Assembly (NCBI RefSeq): GCF_017329615.1
Contig: NZ_JAFMTW010000003.1
Span: forward strand, 97,971 to 161,970
From: Alicyclobacillus suci
Lineage (GTDB): Bacteria; Bacillota; Bacilli; Alicyclobacillales; Alicyclobacillaceae
Reading direction: 5' to 3'
Length of the DNA stretch: 64,000 bases
The position numbers and the translations under genes were made by a program. Positions 43,373-53,037 of the stretch are shown here, one piece after another. The notes under the pieces are model-generated. The model made no database searches. It had not been told where the DNA came from and worked only from the letters and a program-made list of their open reading frames with translations. The stretch's first letter is position 1, and each line of letters opens with the position of its first letter.

Positions 43373-45730
43373 GTGAGCTCTGAATTTACATCGGTCAACC
43401 GAGATCCGTTGACCAATCTGCTCTCCCGCAGTCAGTTCTTACGAGCTATGGGCACTCCAATGCCCCACATATCGTCGTCGTCGATTGTGTTTATTAACCT
43501 TGATCGATTTCGACAGGTGAACGAAAACTTTACATATGGTGTGGGTGATCAGATTCTTCGGGAAATCGCACGGAGAATCGTGCAACATTGCCCCAGTGAA
43601 TCGATGATTGGGCGTTTCGGCGGAGATGAATTCGTCGTGGCCTGTTTCAACTTGCCGAGTGAAGGAACGTTTGCACTTGCAGAGCGATTGCTTCACGCCA
43701 TTGCGCAACCCCATCGCCTGGGGCATCACGACATCGTCGTTACGGCCAGCATTGGCGTTGCTGCGAATGCGTCAAGCAGTGAACTGGAGCCCACGCTCGT
43801 GATGGCCGAATCCGCCGCGAAGCGTGCGAAAGACGCAGGGAGAAATCAGGTATTTGTTCACTCGACGACAGAGACGGATCTTCCATTGCCCCCGCTCATC
43901 GTCGAAACAATGTTGCGCAATGCACTGAATAATCACGATTTGGAGATCTATTACCAACCAAAAATACAAGCAAAATCCATGCAGGTCATTGGCGCGGAAG
44001 CGCTTTGCCGCTGGCGGCACCCGGAGTACGGGGAGATTCCACCGCATCACTTTATTCCAGTGGCTGAAGCCAGTGATTTGATATTGCCTATCGATGCGTA
44101 TGTACTGCGATCCGTCTGTGAACAAGGTGCACGGTGGCTTGCGGATGGCTACCGCGTACGCATGAGCGTCAATGTCTCTAGTAGACAGTTTATGCAGCCG
44201 GATTTTCCAGATCTCGTGCGGAATATTCTACGCGAAACCAAGATGGATCCCACCTTGCTCGAACTGGAAATCACCGAACGAACCGCGATGCAGGATGTCG
44301 ACAACGCAGTTCATGTACTAACTGAACTGCGAAACCTAGGCGTTCGTATCGCCATTGATGACTTTGGCATTGGCTACTCGTCGCTGAGTTACTTAATGCG
44401 TTTTCCTGTCCAAACGATTAAAATTGATAGGTCGTTCACGGCTGGCATTCAAAGTGCTGTCAACCAAAACCCAATCATCGGCGCGATTATCTCGTTGGCA
44501 AAGTCGCTCAATTTAAACGTGGTCGCCGAAGGGGTCGAGACTGTCCAACAGTTCGACTTCCTCCGCGACAATAAGTGCGATGAAATCCAAGGTTATCTAT
44601 TTGGAAAACCTGTTCCGCCGACGTCATTCCGCCTGACGTCGTTCGAAGCGTCCCCACAACCGCGCGGCGCCTATGCTTTGTGGCGAGATCACGATGCACT
44701 GTCACTACAGTTGGCTGAACACGAGTGGCTGGAACGTGTGGGAATGGCCGTCCAGAAGCGGCCGCGCCTTGGAGAATTGGTGACCACTCTGCCAGATTGC
44801 ATCATGGAGCGCATCCCATGCGACCGGTTTAGCATCGAGCTCATGGGTGAAGACGGTCAATACTGCGCTATCCACGAAGCTTCAATGCGCGACGACATAC
44901 CTGCGCGCGTCGTTGGGACACTCATCCCGACAGCCAAAAGCGGTCTCTCATTTATTCAGAAGACAAAATCGTCTTCACTCTGTGGAGATTTGCTGCGTGA
45001 ACCCGAATTTCCCGAGGATTACGAACTAGGTGCACAGGGGGTGCGCAGTATTGTGCGCGTCCCGCTCATACGGGGACAAGAGGTTTACGGGATGTTTACG
45101 CTGCAATCCAGCCACCCCAATTTGTATACGGATGATGACCGGAGATTGCTCATGCGTTTATCCATGCGTTTAGGCGACACCATTTACGCCGCGTATCTGG
45201 ACGAACTTCGCCAACGACACAGTTACTTGGACCAAACGACGAAATTCTACACACGCAGTTTCTTCAGTGCACTCCGGGTCGCTGAAGGACCCATTACCAT
45301 ACTGGAACAAGTCTGCCAACATCCGTACGCGAACCATTTCGACGATATTTCGCTCATTTATGTTTCTATCGTGAACACAGAGCACTTAGACATCGATCAA
45401 TGGGAGCAAGCGATGGCCGTGATTGCAGAAGTCACTCGTTTAAACCTCCGTGAAAACGCGTTGCCTTTCCGTATTGAAAGCGATGCGTTTGTCATCATCA
45501 TGTTTGGTGAGGGGCCATTACAGGTTACGCATTTTGTACGGCAACTAATAGAGCAACTCAGCCTGATGCAAATGCGGGCCAAATTATTGGGAGACCCGAG
45601 CCAGGCATTTGACGTACGGCTAGGCGAGGCCCAGGGGCATTGGAGTGCCTTGTCCGAACTCTATTCGAGTGCCCTCAGACAAGCTCAGGAACTTCCCCCA
45701 CTCGGCCAGCGTGGAGACCTCGTACGTTAG
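43373..45730 (+). CDS. GGDEF-EAL-GAF protein with a degenerate C-terminal GGDEF-like domain
   Basis: This cytoplasmic cyclic-di-GMP enzyme is about 785 residues. GGDEF at residues 83-87 is intact. The EAL domain (about 180-425) keeps EAL (GAEALCRWRHP), EITE, DDFGIGYSSLSYL, IKID, AEGVET and QGYLFGKP, so phosphodiesterase activity is likely. A GAF domain follows (about 455-610). The last 160 residues look like a GGDEF fold without its signature. The GTG at 43373 has AGGCGGTGG upstream; the earlier ATG does not. Having the sensory domain after EAL is unusual. No membrane segment is seen. Confidence 0.9.
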   Translation: MSSEFTSVNRDPLTNLLSRSQFLRAMGTPMPHISSSSIVFINLDRFRQVNENFTYGVGDQILREIARRIVQHCPSESMIGRFGGDEFVVACFNLPSEGTFALAERLLHAIAQPHRLGHHDIVVTASIGVAANASSSELEPTLVMAESAAKRAKDAGRNQVFVHSTTETDLPLPPLIVETMLRNALNNHDLEIYYQPKIQAKSMQVIGAEALCRWRHPEYGEIPPHHFIPVAEASDLILPIDAYVLRSVCEQGARWLADGYRVRMSVNVSSRQFMQPDFPDLVRNILRETKMDPTLLELEITERTAMQDVDNAVHVLTELRNLGVRIAIDDFGIGYSSLSYLMRFPVQTIKIDRSFTAGIQSAVNQNPIIGAIISLAKSLNLNVVAEGVETVQQFDFLRDNKCDEIQGYLFGKPVPPTSFRLTSFEASPQPRGAYALWRDHDALSLQLAEHEWLERVGMAVQKRPRLGELVTTLPDCIMERIPCDRFSIELMGEDGQYCAIHEASMRDDIPARVVGTLIPTAKSGLSFIQKTKSSSLCGDLLREPEFPEDYELGAQGVRSIVRVPLIRGQEVYGMFTLQSSHPNLYTDDDRRLLMRLSMRLGDTIYAAYLDELRQRHSYLDQTTKFYTRSFFSALRVAEGPITILEQVCQHPYANHFDDISLIYVSIVNTEHLDIDQWEQAMAVIAEVTRLNLRENALPFRIESDAFVIIMFGEGPLQVTHFVRQLIEQLSLMQMRAKLLGDPSQAFDVRLGEAQGHWSALSELYSSALRQAQELPPLGQRGDLVR

Positions 45731-45955
45731 TCATCGGTGGTGAAGAACCTTAAACTGATTGACCGCGCCACACTCGGGGCACTGTAGTTGAACAGAGCAT
45801 TCTACATACCCTCCCTTCTGATCACTCACCGCAATGGTGGCATCCACTTCGTTTCCGTGGACAAGGATGACGTTGCCGAACACGTCGCCTGTCCATGGAA
45901 TGATGGTATCGCATGCAAAACACGTATGTGTCGCGTGAATTTCGTGGTTAATCAT
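45731..45955 (-). CDS. small zinc-ribbon hypothetical protein
   Basis: The product is about 74 residues with two CxxC pairs, CFAC near residue 13 and CPEC near residue 60, consistent with one zinc site. I do not recognise a family. AGGAGG lies upstream, and both the ATG at 45955 and an in-frame TTG two codons earlier are possible starts. It is convergent with the GGDEF-EAL gene and its stop abuts that gene's end. Confidence 0.68.
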   Translation of the reverse strand: MINHEIHATHTCFACDTIIPWTGDVFGNVILVHGNEVDATIAVSDQKGGYVECSVQLQCPECGAVNQFKVLHHR

Positions 45956-46016
45956 CGTCAATTCGCCTCCTGCCTACGCGTAGCATGAGCGCTGTACGTG
46001 CATTCCATACCATCAG

Positions 46017-46060
46017 AAAATCCGGGTCCTACGAGTGACCACACCCACAAGACCCGGATT
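46017..46060 (-). terminator. terminator of the MBL-dtd-rel direction
   Basis: AATCCGGGTC (46019-46028) pairs with GACCCGGATT (46051-46060) across a 22-base loop, followed on the minus strand by TTTTC. It lies 20 bases after the MBL-fold stop. Confidence 0.8.
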
Positions 46061-46080
46061 GACATCCAACGATATACCGT

Positions 46081-46731
46081 TTATTTTCCGCCGCGAGCCG
46101 CAATTCGCAGGAAGCGATTCTTCTCTCGTTCTTCAAACATAGTCGAATCACCGCCATGACCGGGATACAACTGCAGTGCATCATCCCAGGCGAGAATCCG
46201 TCGCAGCGAATCCTCCATCGCCTGCGGGTCGGACTCCTCCAAATCTGTCCGCCCCACCGTTCCTTTAAACAGCGTGTCCCCGGTAATCGCCAATGTGTCA
46301 GAAACAAAACATACACAGCCTGGAGAATGTCCAGGCGTGTGCCAAACCGTAAACTTCAACGAGCCCAACTGCAACTCGTCACCATCGCGAAGCAACCCGT
46401 CTGGTGCCCGCAGCGGCGGCACTTCCTTGCCAATCCAACGCAGAGTGTTGGCCGGCGTCCGCTCCCAGATCTCCACGTCGTCGACATGGACAAACGAAGG
46501 GCACTGATACCGCTCACGCACCAAATCGACGCCTACGACGTGATCGAAATGGGCGTGTGTATTCCAGTTGGCCACCACGCGCAAGCCGTGTTCCTCAACA
46601 TAGGCAAAGACTTCATCTAAGTACGTATCCCCTGGGTCGACAATCACCGCCAGGCTTCCTCGTACCAATGATTCGGAAATGACATAACAGTTCGATCTCA
46701 GTGGACCCATCACAAAACGGCGAATTTCCAT
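46081..46731 (-). CDS. MBL-fold metallo-hydrolase, glyoxalase II-like
   Basis: The 216-residue metallo-beta-lactamase-fold hydrolase has the metal motif NTHAHFDHVVG (about 57-67). Further ligand segments TPGHSPGCV, ITGDTLFKGTVGRTD and YPGHGGDS are in order. This is the YqgX/GloB-like type, which may cleave thioesters such as lactoyl-thiol. It lies 42 bases after dtd on the same strand and ends at a clear terminator. The physiological substrate is not known. Confidence 0.92.
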   Translation of the reverse strand: MEIRRFVMGPLRSNCYVISESLVRGSLAVIVDPGDTYLDEVFAYVEEHGLRVVANWNTHAHFDHVVGVDLVRERYQCPSFVHVDDVEIWERTPANTLRWIGKEVPPLRAPDGLLRDGDELQLGSLKFTVWHTPGHSPGCVCFVSDTLAITGDTLFKGTVGRTDLEESDPQAMEDSLRRILAWDDALQLYPGHGGDSTMFEEREKNRFLRIAARGGK

Positions 46732-46773
46732 TCAGAGATGCCTCCTCATATGCCCGCCAACGCACGAAATGAG

Positions 46774-47223
46774 TTAAAATTGCTTGGCGCTGTCGAGCAA
46801 AATGGTGACTGGACCGTCGTTGACCAGATGGACGTCCATCATTGCGCGAAAGACGCCCGTTTCAACATGCAGGCCAAGCACCCGCAACCTTTCGTTGAAA
46901 TACGCATAGAGTCGATTGGCCTCTTCCGGGTCTGCGGCCGCAGCATAGCTAGGCCTGCGGCCTTTGCGCACATCCCCGTAGAGCGTAAACTGGCTCACAG
47001 ACAAAATCTGTCCGCCCACTTCCGTGATATCACGGCCCATTTTCCCCTCGTCATCCGAAAACACCCGCAAATGGGCCACCTTATCCGCCAAGTAATCCGC
47101 ATCGGCCTCTGTATCGCCACGGCCCACGCCGACGAGTAAAACAAGCCCCGCGTGAATCTCTCCCGTCACTCGGCCCTCCACTTCAACCCGCGCCGGACCA
47201 CTGCGCTGCACGACAATACGCAT
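46774..47223 (-). CDS. dtd: D-aminoacyl-tRNA deacylase
   Basis: Dtd removes wrongly attached D-amino acids (and Gly from tRNA-Ala). The 149-residue protein has the active-site segments [18 protein letters not shown] (about 78-95) and [13 protein letters not shown] near the C-terminus. It lies 12 bases after rel on the same strand, the same neighbour order as in B. subtilis. Confidence 0.96.
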   Translation of the reverse strand: MRIVVQRSGPARVEVEGRVTGEIHAGLVLLVGVGRGDTEADADYLADKVAHLRVFSDDEGKMGRDITEVGGQILSVSQFTLYGDVRKGRRPSYAAAADPEEANRLYAYFNERLRVLGLHVETGVFRAMMDVHLVNDGPVTILLDSAKQF

Positions 47224-47235
47224 TCTCCACGCTCC

Positions 47236-49407
47236 TCACTGAACCATTCTTCGCACGCTGTAAATATCTTTAAGCCGCTTCAATCGCTCGACGACGCTGC
47301 GCAGGTGGTCTAAATTGCGAATCCGAACACTCATGTGAATATGCGCGATTTTCTTCGCATCGGCGCGCGCACTCACGGCTGTAATGTCGGTCTTGGTTTC
47401 GGCGATGGCATTCATCACTTCGTTCACAAGCCCATTTCTATCGAGTGCCGTTACCTCAATTTCAGCATTGTACGACCAATCCTTGTTCGTCGCCCACTCG
47501 ACGTCCAGCGCACGTGTTCCATCCGCTATCAACGATTTTACGTTTGGACAATCCGTCCGATGAACCGACACGCCTCGCCCACGAGTGACAAAACCGACAA
47601 TCTCATCGCCAGGCACGGGATGGCAGCAGCGGGCGAAACGAATCAGCAGATTATCCACGCCTTTTACGCGCACGCCCGTGTCACTCGGCTTTTGTTGCGT
47701 CTTTGACGTCAACGACAGAGAGTCGAGCGGCTTCTCATCCAACGTCTTCTTGTGTGCCTCGACTAACCGCGTCACGACTTGTGCGGCGCTCATGCCACCA
47801 TATCCAACAGCGGCAAACAAGTCCTCTTCCTTTGTGAAGCTGAACTTGTGTAACGCCTCGGTCAAAAATGGCGTATTCATCAATTGTTTCGGGTCTAAGC
47901 GCTGCCGAACGATTTCCTTTTCAATGAGTTCTCGTCCACGCGCGATGTTTTCTTCGCGCTTTTCACGCTTGAACCATTGACGAATTTTACTTTTCGCCTG
48001 CGATGACTGGACAATCTTAAGCCAGTCCCGACTCGGTCCGTAACTATGCTTGGACGTGACAACCTCGACAATATCGCCGGTGCGCAACCGATAATCAAGG
48101 GGGACCATCTTCCCATTGACCTTAGCGCCAATACAGCGATTGCCGATAGCCGTGTGAATGCGATACGCGAAATCGATTGGAACAGACCCCGCCGGCAATT
48201 CAATTACGTCGCCTTTCGGCGTGAAGACGAAGACCTGATCAGAAAAGAGGTCTATCTTGAGCGTCTCCATGAACTCCTGCGCGTCGCGGAAATCCTGTTG
48301 CCACTCTAGTACTTCGCGGAACCAAGCGAGCTTCTTCGCAAAATCCCCATCGGCGCGCTGCGACGTCTTGCTTTCCTTGTAGACCCAGTGTGCGGCAATC
48401 CCGTATTCGGCGGTCTGGTGCATCTCCCAAGTGCGGATCTGAATCTCCAGCGGTTCGCCGTTCGGACCAATCACAGTCGTATGAAGGCTCTGATACATAT
48501 TGGCCTTGGGCATCGCAATATAATCTTTAAAGCGCCCCGGCATCGGCTTCCACATGGTGTGAACCACACCCAGAACGCCGTAGCAGTCCTTAATATTCTC
48601 GACGGTGACCCGAACGGCAAAGAGGTCGTATATTTCGTTAAATTCCTTATGCTGCGTCGTCATCTTGCGATAAATGCTGTAAATATGTTTGGCGCGACCA
48701 CTGACCTCCGCCTTCAAATTCATCTCCGTGAGTTTCTCACGCAAGAGATCCATCACACCGTCGATGAACTGTTCACGTTCCTTGCGCTTGCGAGCCATCA
48801 AGTTGACAATGCGATAGTACTGCTGTGGATTGAGGTAGCGAAGCGAAATGTCCTCAAGTTCCCATTTAATCGTGTTGATGCCCAATCGGTGTGCAAGCGG
48901 CGCAAAAATCTCAAGCGTCTCGCGCGCTTTCCGCCGCTGTGTATCCGGCGTTTGATAACGAATGGTTCGCATATTGTGGAGCCTGTCCGCCAACTTGATA
49001 ATTAAAACCCGGATGTCCTTAGCCATCGCCATAAACATTTTCCGCAGGTTTTCCGCCTGCTGCTCTTCGCGTGAATCGAATTTAATGCGTTTGAGCTTCG
49101 TCACGCCGTCGACCAATGCAGCCACTTCCGCCCCAAACGTCTCCACAAGGTTGGCATCCGTGACATCCGTATCCTCAACCACATCGTGCAAGAGAGCCGC
49201 CATCACCGCTGGCGCATCCAACTGCAAGTCCGCCAAAATAGAGGCGACGGCGAGTGGGTGGGTGATATAAGGTTCACCCGACATCCGCTGTTGTCCCGCA
49301 TGCGCCCGTTCCGCAAACAAGTACGCCCTGCGGACGTTCGCCACCTCTTCTGCGCTACAATAGGTCTTTAGTTTTTCACAGAGCGCGTTAATCGTCGTTT
49401 CTGACAT
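47236..49407 (-). CDS. rel: bifunctional (p)ppGpp synthetase/hydrolase
   Basis: This stringent-response enzyme has 723 residues. The HD hydrolase domain has HDVVEDT near residue 73. The synthetase domain includes IYDLFAVRV and MPGRFKDYIAMPKANMYQSLHT. TGS (VFVFTPKGDVIELPAGS), zinc-finger-like and C-terminal ACT (EIEVTALDRNGLVNEV) domains follow. Both catalytic halves look intact. It is followed by dtd and preceded by apt and recJ, as in B. subtilis relA. Confidence 0.97.
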   Translation of the reverse strand: MSETTINALCEKLKTYCSAEEVANVRRAYLFAERAHAGQQRMSGEPYITHPLAVASILADLQLDAPAVMAALLHDVVEDTDVTDANLVETFGAEVAALVDGVTKLKRIKFDSREEQQAENLRKMFMAMAKDIRVLIIKLADRLHNMRTIRYQTPDTQRRKARETLEIFAPLAHRLGINTIKWELEDISLRYLNPQQYYRIVNLMARKRKEREQFIDGVMDLLREKLTEMNLKAEVSGRAKHIYSIYRKMTTQHKEFNEIYDLFAVRVTVENIKDCYGVLGVVHTMWKPMPGRFKDYIAMPKANMYQSLHTTVIGPNGEPLEIQIRTWEMHQTAEYGIAAHWVYKESKTSQRADGDFAKKLAWFREVLEWQQDFRDAQEFMETLKIDLFSDQVFVFTPKGDVIELPAGSVPIDFAYRIHTAIGNRCIGAKVNGKMVPLDYRLRTGDIVEVVTSKHSYGPSRDWLKIVQSSQAKSKIRQWFKREKREENIARGRELIEKEIVRQRLDPKQLMNTPFLTEALHKFSFTKEEDLFAAVGYGGMSAAQVVTRLVEAHKKTLDEKPLDSLSLTSKTQQKPSDTGVRVKGVDNLLIRFARCCHPVPGDEIVGFVTRGRGVSVHRTDCPNVKSLIADGTRALDVEWATNKDWSYNAEIEVTALDRNGLVNEVMNAIAETKTDITAVSARADAKKIAHIHMSVRIRNLDHLRSVVERLKRLKDIYSVRRMVQ

Positions 49408-49438
49408 CGGTTTTCCCCCCCACTCGCCTCATCGCAAA

Positions 49439-49963
49439 TTAGTCTTCATATTTTACCAGTGTACACACTGGGATATCGTCTAGTTTTGACCGCCCATTTA
49501 ACGCTGACAGTTCAATGAAAAATGCCGCGCCTACAACCTCGCCGCCGAGCTTACGAACCAATTCCATGGTCGCTGCCATGGTGCCGCCCGTCGCCAGCAA
49601 ATCGTCTGCCAAGACGACTTTTTGCCCAGGGCGAATTGCATCCGTATGAATTTCCAGGATATCCTGTCCATACTCCAAATCATACGTCACCGACACGGTT
49701 TCTGCAGGTAGTTTGCCGCGTTTGCGGACCGGTACAAAACCAACGCCTAAGGCATAGGACAGCGGCGCCCCAACCACGTAGCCACGAGCTTCGGGCCCAA
49801 CAATGACCTCTGCGCCCCAAGCCTTTGCCTGCTCCCCGAGTTGGCGAATAGCCGTACGGTAGGCTTCACCGTCCGCCAACAACGGCGTGATATCCCGAAA
49901 CAGAATTCCTTCTTTCGGGAAGTCTGGAATGTCTCGAATCAAACTGCGATAGTCTATCGTCAA
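49439..49963 (-). CDS. apt: adenine phosphoribosyltransferase
   Basis: Apt salvages adenine to AMP using PRPP. The 174-residue protein has the PRPP-binding loop VVLADDLLATGGTMAA (about 120-135) and GPEARGYVVGAPLSYALGVGF. The N-terminus IRDIPDFPKEGILFRDITPLL is very characteristic. It lies between recJ and rel, the conserved Bacillales order. Confidence 0.97.
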   Translation of the reverse strand: MTIDYRSLIRDIPDFPKEGILFRDITPLLADGEAYRTAIRQLGEQAKAWGAEVIVGPEARGYVVGAPLSYALGVGFVPVRKRGKLPAETVSVTYDLEYGQDILEIHTDAIRPGQKVVLADDLLATGGTMAATMELVRKLGGEVVGAAFFIELSALNGRSKLDDIPVCTLVKYED

Positions 49964-50026
49964 TCAAGTTCGCTCCTCGTAATGACTGTGCGGTGACTGC
50001 AACCGAACAGGGTAATTTCGCTTTTA

Positions 50027-52009
50027 TCAGAACGGCACAAAGTGCGTTCTCAAATGCGCTTGATAGGCGAGGGCCTCGCGCAAATCGCGCGGACCTGCAG
50101 CCTCAACAACATGATACGTACCATTATGACACTCGGCAAATCCTAACTCCACAAAAGTCGCCAAAATTACCTCGACGTTGGCTTCTGTCTGATCTGGAAT
50201 CAATGTCGCGAACACATCTCGCGAGACAACCCGGGTTTTTAACAAGTGTCGATAGAAAACGGCGAAGACGTCTCGAAGCACAGGGTCCTTTAGGCGCCAT
50301 CCTTGCACGGCGCGCAATTGAATCCTTCGGTTGCCGCGCCACACGTTCTCTTCTAATTCGACGACGACAGCAACCAAATCGCCGCTGGCGATATCTGATT
50401 TGGCCCCATCAGGTGCCTGAAACCAAACCACGTCCGCCTCCGATTTTCCCTCCTGCAAGCGAAGTCGAAGGTGTGAGCCGTCCCCTAAAGAAGCGACAGA
50501 CTTGACGATAGCGGGTCCAATGAAGAAGCGCAGTGGATTATTTTCCGGCCCGTGTGGAGCAAATCGTGACGTCCACTCTAGCGTCTCCAGCGTCACTTCC
50601 TCCAGCGGTAAAAAATCGTCCGCCACCATGTCTTCGGTATGCCCATTTGCGTGCGGCGCAGCCTCAACGACGGCCGCAAACGCCTCGCGAAAGGCGTCCA
50701 CTTGCGTGCGCGAAACGCCACACCCAACTGCCGCGTCGTGACCACCAAAGTGGTGCAGCAATGAACTGCATGCCGCCAGTGCATCGTGAAGTGAAAATCC
50801 ACTTGGTGCACGACCAGATCCCCGCAGCACCGGTTCCCCTGCATCCGCGAGAACGATGGCGGGGCAGTTGTAGTGATCGACCAATTTTGCCGCCACTATC
50901 CCAACCACGCCAAGCGGCCACGGGCCGGCGACGACAATGCCAGAAGGGCGCCCGTCTGGAGAGTGGGCCTCGACTTGCGCCTTGGCCTCCTCGACCGCCG
51001 ACTCCGTTACCTTCTTCCGCGTGGTGTTCAACTGCTCCAACGCGTCGGCCAACTCCACGGCCTCCGCACGGTTATGAGACATAAGCAAATCAAACGCGAC
51101 CATAGCGCTCGCCATCCGGCCGGCAGCGTTCATACGTGGGGCAATCCGCCATGCCACCCCAGTTGCGGTCAGTTCGTCGAGATTGACGCGAGCTCTTTCA
51201 CACAACGCCAACCATCCAGGTCGGCGACACAAGCTCAATGCCGCAAGCCCCTCCCGAATCAGACGCCGGTTCTCGCCACGCATCGGCATAATATCGCTGA
51301 TGGCGCCAAGGGCGGCGAGGCCGCGAAGCCAATCGGCGTGATCAGATGGCTTCGCCTTGGGGCGGGACACCTGTTCAATCGCTTGACACAACTTCCAAGC
51401 CACGCCCGCACCGGACAGGACGATGCTATCATTGGGCCGTTCGTGGCGCGACCAGTGAACGACGGCGCTGCACATCGGCAAAGGCGTCTTGTCGTCCGGT
51501 TCGTGATGGTCAGTCACAATGACGTCCATTCCGAGGTCGAGCGCCAACGCGATGGCCTCGTGCGCGCGAATCCCATTGTCCACCGTGATGATAAGACAAG
51601 CCCCTTGTTCAGCCGCGCGCTCCACTAAGCCTTCGCTCAATCCGTAACCATCGGCGACGCGTTCGGGGATAAGGCACGTCCAGTTGGCGCCCTGGGCCGC
51701 CAGCTCGCTGGCCAAAATCGCGCTGGCCGTGACACCGTCGACGTCATAATCCCCCACAATCACGATGTGCTCGCCACCTGCAAGTGCAGTCTGAATGCGC
51801 TCCACTGCCTGGCGCATCTCTTTGAAATCAAACGGATCAGAATACTGTTCACGGGCATAGAGAAACCGACGAGCCTCCTCAGGGGTATTAATGCTGCGTG
51901 CGACCAACCATCGGGCCACTCGTCGAGGTACATCTAACGCTTTGGCAATTGCCATCGCCAAGTCTTCCGGGACGCTGGCGGTCAACCAAAGCGGGGTCTG
52001 TGTTGACAC
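50027..52009 (-). CDS. recJ: single-stranded-DNA-specific exonuclease RecJ
   Basis: RecJ degrades 5' single-stranded DNA in recombination and mismatch repair. The 660-residue protein has the DHH motifs VGDYDVDGVTA, TVDNGI and VTDHHEP, and the DHHA1 GGHDAAVGC. A C-terminal domain of about 190 residues, as in Bacillus RecJ, is present. The GTG at 52009 follows GAGAGGTAGG; the upstream open frame overlaps the CDF gene. It is 63 bases upstream of apt. Confidence 0.95.
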   Translation of the reverse strand: MSTQTPLWLTASVPEDLAMAIAKALDVPRRVARWLVARSINTPEEARRFLYAREQYSDPFDFKEMRQAVERIQTALAGGEHIVIVGDYDVDGVTASAILASELAAQGANWTCLIPERVADGYGLSEGLVERAAEQGACLIITVDNGIRAHEAIALALDLGMDVIVTDHHEPDDKTPLPMCSAVVHWSRHERPNDSIVLSGAGVAWKLCQAIEQVSRPKAKPSDHADWLRGLAALGAISDIMPMRGENRRLIREGLAALSLCRRPGWLALCERARVNLDELTATGVAWRIAPRMNAAGRMASAMVAFDLLMSHNRAEAVELADALEQLNTTRKKVTESAVEEAKAQVEAHSPDGRPSGIVVAGPWPLGVVGIVAAKLVDHYNCPAIVLADAGEPVLRGSGRAPSGFSLHDALAACSSLLHHFGGHDAAVGCGVSRTQVDAFREAFAAVVEAAPHANGHTEDMVADDFLPLEEVTLETLEWTSRFAPHGPENNPLRFFIGPAIVKSVASLGDGSHLRLRLQEGKSEADVVWFQAPDGAKSDIASGDLVAVVVELEENVWRGNRRIQLRAVQGWRLKDPVLRDVFAVFYRHLLKTRVVSRDVFATLIPDQTEANVEVILATFVELGFAECHNGTYHVVEAAGPRDLREALAYQAHLRTHFVPF

Positions 52010-52016
52010 GTTCGTC

Positions 52017-52928
52017 CTACCTCTCTTCTTCTCCGTAATATGGATTGACGTGGACGAACACGTCGAGAATACCGTCAAACTGCTGTCTCATCTGGGACCG
52101 CACAGCAGTGGCAATGTCATGCCCCTCCGCCACTGTGATGTGGGCGTCAACGCCGATTTCCAAATCGACGACAACATACTGTCCGTGGTCCCGTACGCGA
52201 ATTTCATCGATGCTTTGTACTCCCTCCACGGCCTCCGCCGCGCGACGGTAGGGCAAAAGGTCTTGCTCTTCGAGCACGACCCGGTCCATCAAACTCTGCA
52301 ACGAATCCTTGGCGATTTCGATGGCCATCCGCAAGACGAGGATAGCGACAAAAATCCCGGCCACCGAATCCATGTACAAAAGCCATCGAATATGTAGGTG
52401 ATGTCCTAAAAGCGACAACCCGATACCGATAAAGGCCGCTAAAGACGAGTATACATCTGATCTATGATCATAGGCACTGGCAATTAAACTCTTGCTTTTC
52501 AACCGTCTGCCGAGACGAATGTTAAAGTGATACAACAACTCCTTGACAACCATCGCGGCTAGCGCCGTATACGCCGCAATACTTTCCGGGCGAGTGGGGC
52601 TGTGAAACAGCGACGTGGCAGACGTATACCCAACTTCGACGGCAGCCGCGACGAGAAACCCAGCAACAATGGTTGAAGCGATGAGTTCCGCTTTGCCGTG
52701 GCCATACGGATGGTCTTCATCCGGCGGCTTTCTGGCGATGCGCAGCCCAATAATCACCGCCAAGGAACCAATCAAGTCGGCAGCGGAGTGGACCGCATCC
52801 GCGACCAGCGCCTCACTTCCCGCGAGAATCCCGACCACGCCCTTGCCTACCGCCAACAGAATGTTGACGAGCGCGTTTGCATACGCGACACGGGTTCCAC
52901 TTCTCTCATCTCTTGTCAGGGTACTCAA
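52017..52928 (-). CDS. cation diffusion facilitator transporter
   Basis: The product is about 303 residues with six hydrophobic segments and a cytoplasmic C-terminal domain. The metal-site pairs are seen as HSAAD (DAVHSAADLIG) and DHRSD (SAYDHRSDVYSS). CDF proteins export Zn, Mn, Fe or other divalent cations by proton antiport. I chose the TTG at 52928, 7 bases after GGGAGG, over an upstream GTG. It is only 7 bases from the recJ start and so belongs to that operon. Confidence 0.92.
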   Translation of the reverse strand: MSTLTRDERSGTRVAYANALVNILLAVGKGVVGILAGSEALVADAVHSAADLIGSLAVIIGLRIARKPPDEDHPYGHGKAELIASTIVAGFLVAAAVEVGYTSATSLFHSPTRPESIAAYTALAAMVVKELLYHFNIRLGRRLKSKSLIASAYDHRSDVYSSLAAFIGIGLSLLGHHLHIRWLLYMDSVAGIFVAILVLRMAIEIAKDSLQSLMDRVVLEEQDLLPYRRAAEAVEGVQSIDEIRVRDHGQYVVVDLEIGVDAHITVAEGHDIATAVRSQMRQQFDGILDVFVHVNPYYGEEER

Positions 52929-52989
52929 CAGCCTGCCTCCCACCTAAATCCAATCTCCATACACACAGCCTACCCGACTCAAGCCCCAA

Positions 52990-53020
52990 AGATAAAGAAA
53001 GCGCCCCAAAAGGAGCGCTT
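52990..53020 (-). terminator. terminator of secDF
   Basis: AAGCGCTCC and GGGGCGCTT pair on the minus strand with a 4-base loop (52999-53007 with 53012-53020) and one weak pair. TTTCTTTATC follows. It lies about 18 bases after the secF stop. Confidence 0.85.
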
Positions 53021-53037
53021 GTCATTGCACAACACAA

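Noticed and set aside
50873..51628. 251-codon plus-strand frame opposite recJ
   Set aside because: Antisense shadow inside an intact recJ with all catalytic motifs.
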